From the NCBI GenBank assembly GCA_019459055.1, contig JAIBEI010000022.1, positions 1 to 64,000 on the forward strand: 64,000 nucleotides of DNA. Reading direction: 5' to 3'. The position numbers were made by a program, and so were the translations under genes. Position 1 is the stretch's first letter. Every line of letters starts with the position of its first letter. The DNA is from Thiobacillus sp. (GTDB taxonomy: Bacteria; Pseudomonadota; Gammaproteobacteria; Burkholderiales; Thiobacillaceae). Below the pieces are notes generated by a model. The model worked only from the letters and a program-made list of their open reading frames with translations, was not told where the DNA came from and ran no database searches. Below, one piece after another: positions 63,067 to 64,000 of this stretch.

Positions 63067-64000
63067 ATGCCCCATCCCGTTCATTCCCACTCCACGCCGC
63101 CGCCGCTTGGCGAACCCAGCCTGCGCTCCATCAGCCATCTGTTTCCGTACCTGTGGGAATTCCGCGGCCGTGTGCTGCTGTCGCTGGCGCTGCTGATCGG
63201 TGCCAAGCTGGCCTCGGTGGCGGTGCCGCTGGTGCTGAAGGAAATCATCGACGCGCTCGACCGGCCGCGCCCGGAACTGGTGCTGCCGCTGGCCTTTATT
63301 CTCGGCTACGGCCTGTTGCGCTTTGCCAGCGCCACCTTTTCCGATCTGCGCGACGTGATCTTCGCCAAGGTCACGCAACGCGCGATGCGGCGCATCAGCA
63401 TGGCGGTGCTGCAGCACCTGCATGCGCTGTCGCTGCGCTTCCACCTGGAGCGCCAGACCGGCGGCATCACCCGCGACATCGAGCGCGGCGCCAGGGCGGT
63501 GTCGAGCCTGGTTGGTTTCCTGCTGTTTCGCATCACGCCGACCATTCTGGAAATCCTGATGGTTGCGGGCATCCTGTTCGTCAAGCTCGACTGGGTGTTC
63601 GGGCTGATCACGCTGATCACCCTGGCTGCTTACATCGGCTTCACCATCACCATCACCGAATGGCGCACCCAGTTCGTGCGCCGCGCCAACACGCTCGATT
63701 CCGAAGCCTATGGCCGCGCCATCGACAGCCTGCTGAACTACGAGACGGTCAAATATTTTGGCAACGAGAAATACGAAGCCGAGCGCTACGACAACAGCCT
63801 CGTCGAGTGGGAGAAAATGGCGCTGAAATCGCAGCGCTCGCTGGGGATGCTCAACGCTGCGCAGGCCGGCGTCATCGCCATCGGCGTCACCCTGATGGTG
63901 CTGCGTGCGGCTAATGGCGTGGTCGAGGGCACGCTGACCCTGGGCGACCTGGTGATGGTCAACGCCTTCCTGCTGCAGATGTTCCAGCCGCTGAATTTTC
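63067..64000 (+). CDS. Atm1/HMT1-type ABC exporter, permease-ATPase (partial)
   Basis: Open to the window edge. Only the membrane domain is visible: MPHPVHSHSTPPPLGEPSLRSISHLFPYLW, then six-helix exporter features with IFAKVTQRAMRRISMAVLQHLHALSLRFHLERQTGGITRDIERGARAVSSLVGF, TITEWRTQFVRRANTLDSEAYGRAIDSLLNYETVKYFGNEKYEAERYD. These match the Atm1/ABCB7/HMT1 family that exports glutathione-linked sulfur or metal complexes. An in-frame ATG at 63022 is an alternative start; neither has a clear ribosome site. The nucleotide-binding domain lies beyond 64000. Confidence 0.88.
   Translation, partial: MPHPVHSHSTPPPLGEPSLRSISHLFPYLWEFRGRVLLSLALLIGAKLASVAVPLVLKEIIDALDRPRPELVLPLAFILGYGLLRFASATFSDLRDVIFAKVTQRAMRRISMAVLQHLHALSLRFHLERQTGGITRDIERGARAVSSLVGFLLFRITPTILEILMVAGILFVKLDWVFGLITLITLAAYIGFTITITEWRTQFVRRANTLDSEAYGRAIDSLLNYETVKYFGNEKYEAERYDNSLVEWEKMALKSQRSLGMLNAAQAGVIAIGVTLMVLRAANGVVEGTLTLGDLVMVNAFLLQMFQPLNF

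Overview
The window is a G+C-rich proteobacterial chromosome segment. Gene content (DapC-type transaminase, EpsD-type lipoprotein isomerase before rmlBACD, a PrmB/DapE/YffB cluster, an SMC plus ScpAB set, multihaem cytochromes and a group 3b-type NiFe hydrogenase) suggests a betaproteobacterium, plausibly a sulfur- or hydrogen-oxidising relative of Thiobacillus. That placement is inferred from gene families and was not tested by a search.

Layout. 0-7.9 kb: dapC, an EamA transporter, a VOC protein, a ribulokinase-like FGGY kinase, an unassigned secreted pair (Kelch-like propeller plus a partner) and queF. 7.9-13.5 kb: smc, a Phd/VapC toxin-antitoxin pair whose toxin is frameshifted, and serS. 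13.6-20 kb: mltF, tRNA-Ser(CGA), a histone H1-like protein, clpS-clpA and a secreted coiled-coil protein. 20-25.8 kb: a sugar-nucleotide operon (epsD-like, rmlB, rmlA, rmlC, rmlD, manC) that supplies dTDP-rhamnose and GDP-mannose. 26-31.4 kb: lon behind a sigma-32-like promoter, scpA-scpB-rluB and a NarL-type regulator. 31.4-37.8 kb: four small minus-strand genes, including a rhodanese whose catalytic cysteine is serine, then a TonB receptor, a periplasmic binding protein and a hybrid kinase.

37.8-42.1 kb is a compact chromosomal integron. It has an integrase gene cut by an in-frame TAG, an attI-like junction, and cassettes whose core sites co-vary exactly as cassette biology predicts (start TTAGGT with ACCTAAC, TTAGGG with CCCTAAC, TTAGGC with GCCTAAC). 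The first two cassettes encode unrelated proteins that each carry an HEPN-like R-N-x3-H motif. The whole array lies between two directly repeated copies of the 3' end of a TM-helix channel-like gene.

42.1-60.3 kb is a redox region: a hydrogenase operon (hydBGDA plus maturation protease), phoX, a YiiM-type MOSC protein, a NapA-like Tat-exported molybdoenzyme with a tetrahaem cytochrome, an FNR-like regulator with a cysteine cluster, a QseBC-like two-component pair split by a 300-bp MITE-like element, and a reductase / cytochrome b-like / octahaem cytochrome operon preceded by two tandemly duplicated small secreted proteins. 60.4-64 kb: prmB, dapE, yffB and the start of an Atm1-type ABC exporter. 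A long GTAGGGTGC palindrome recurs four times between genes.
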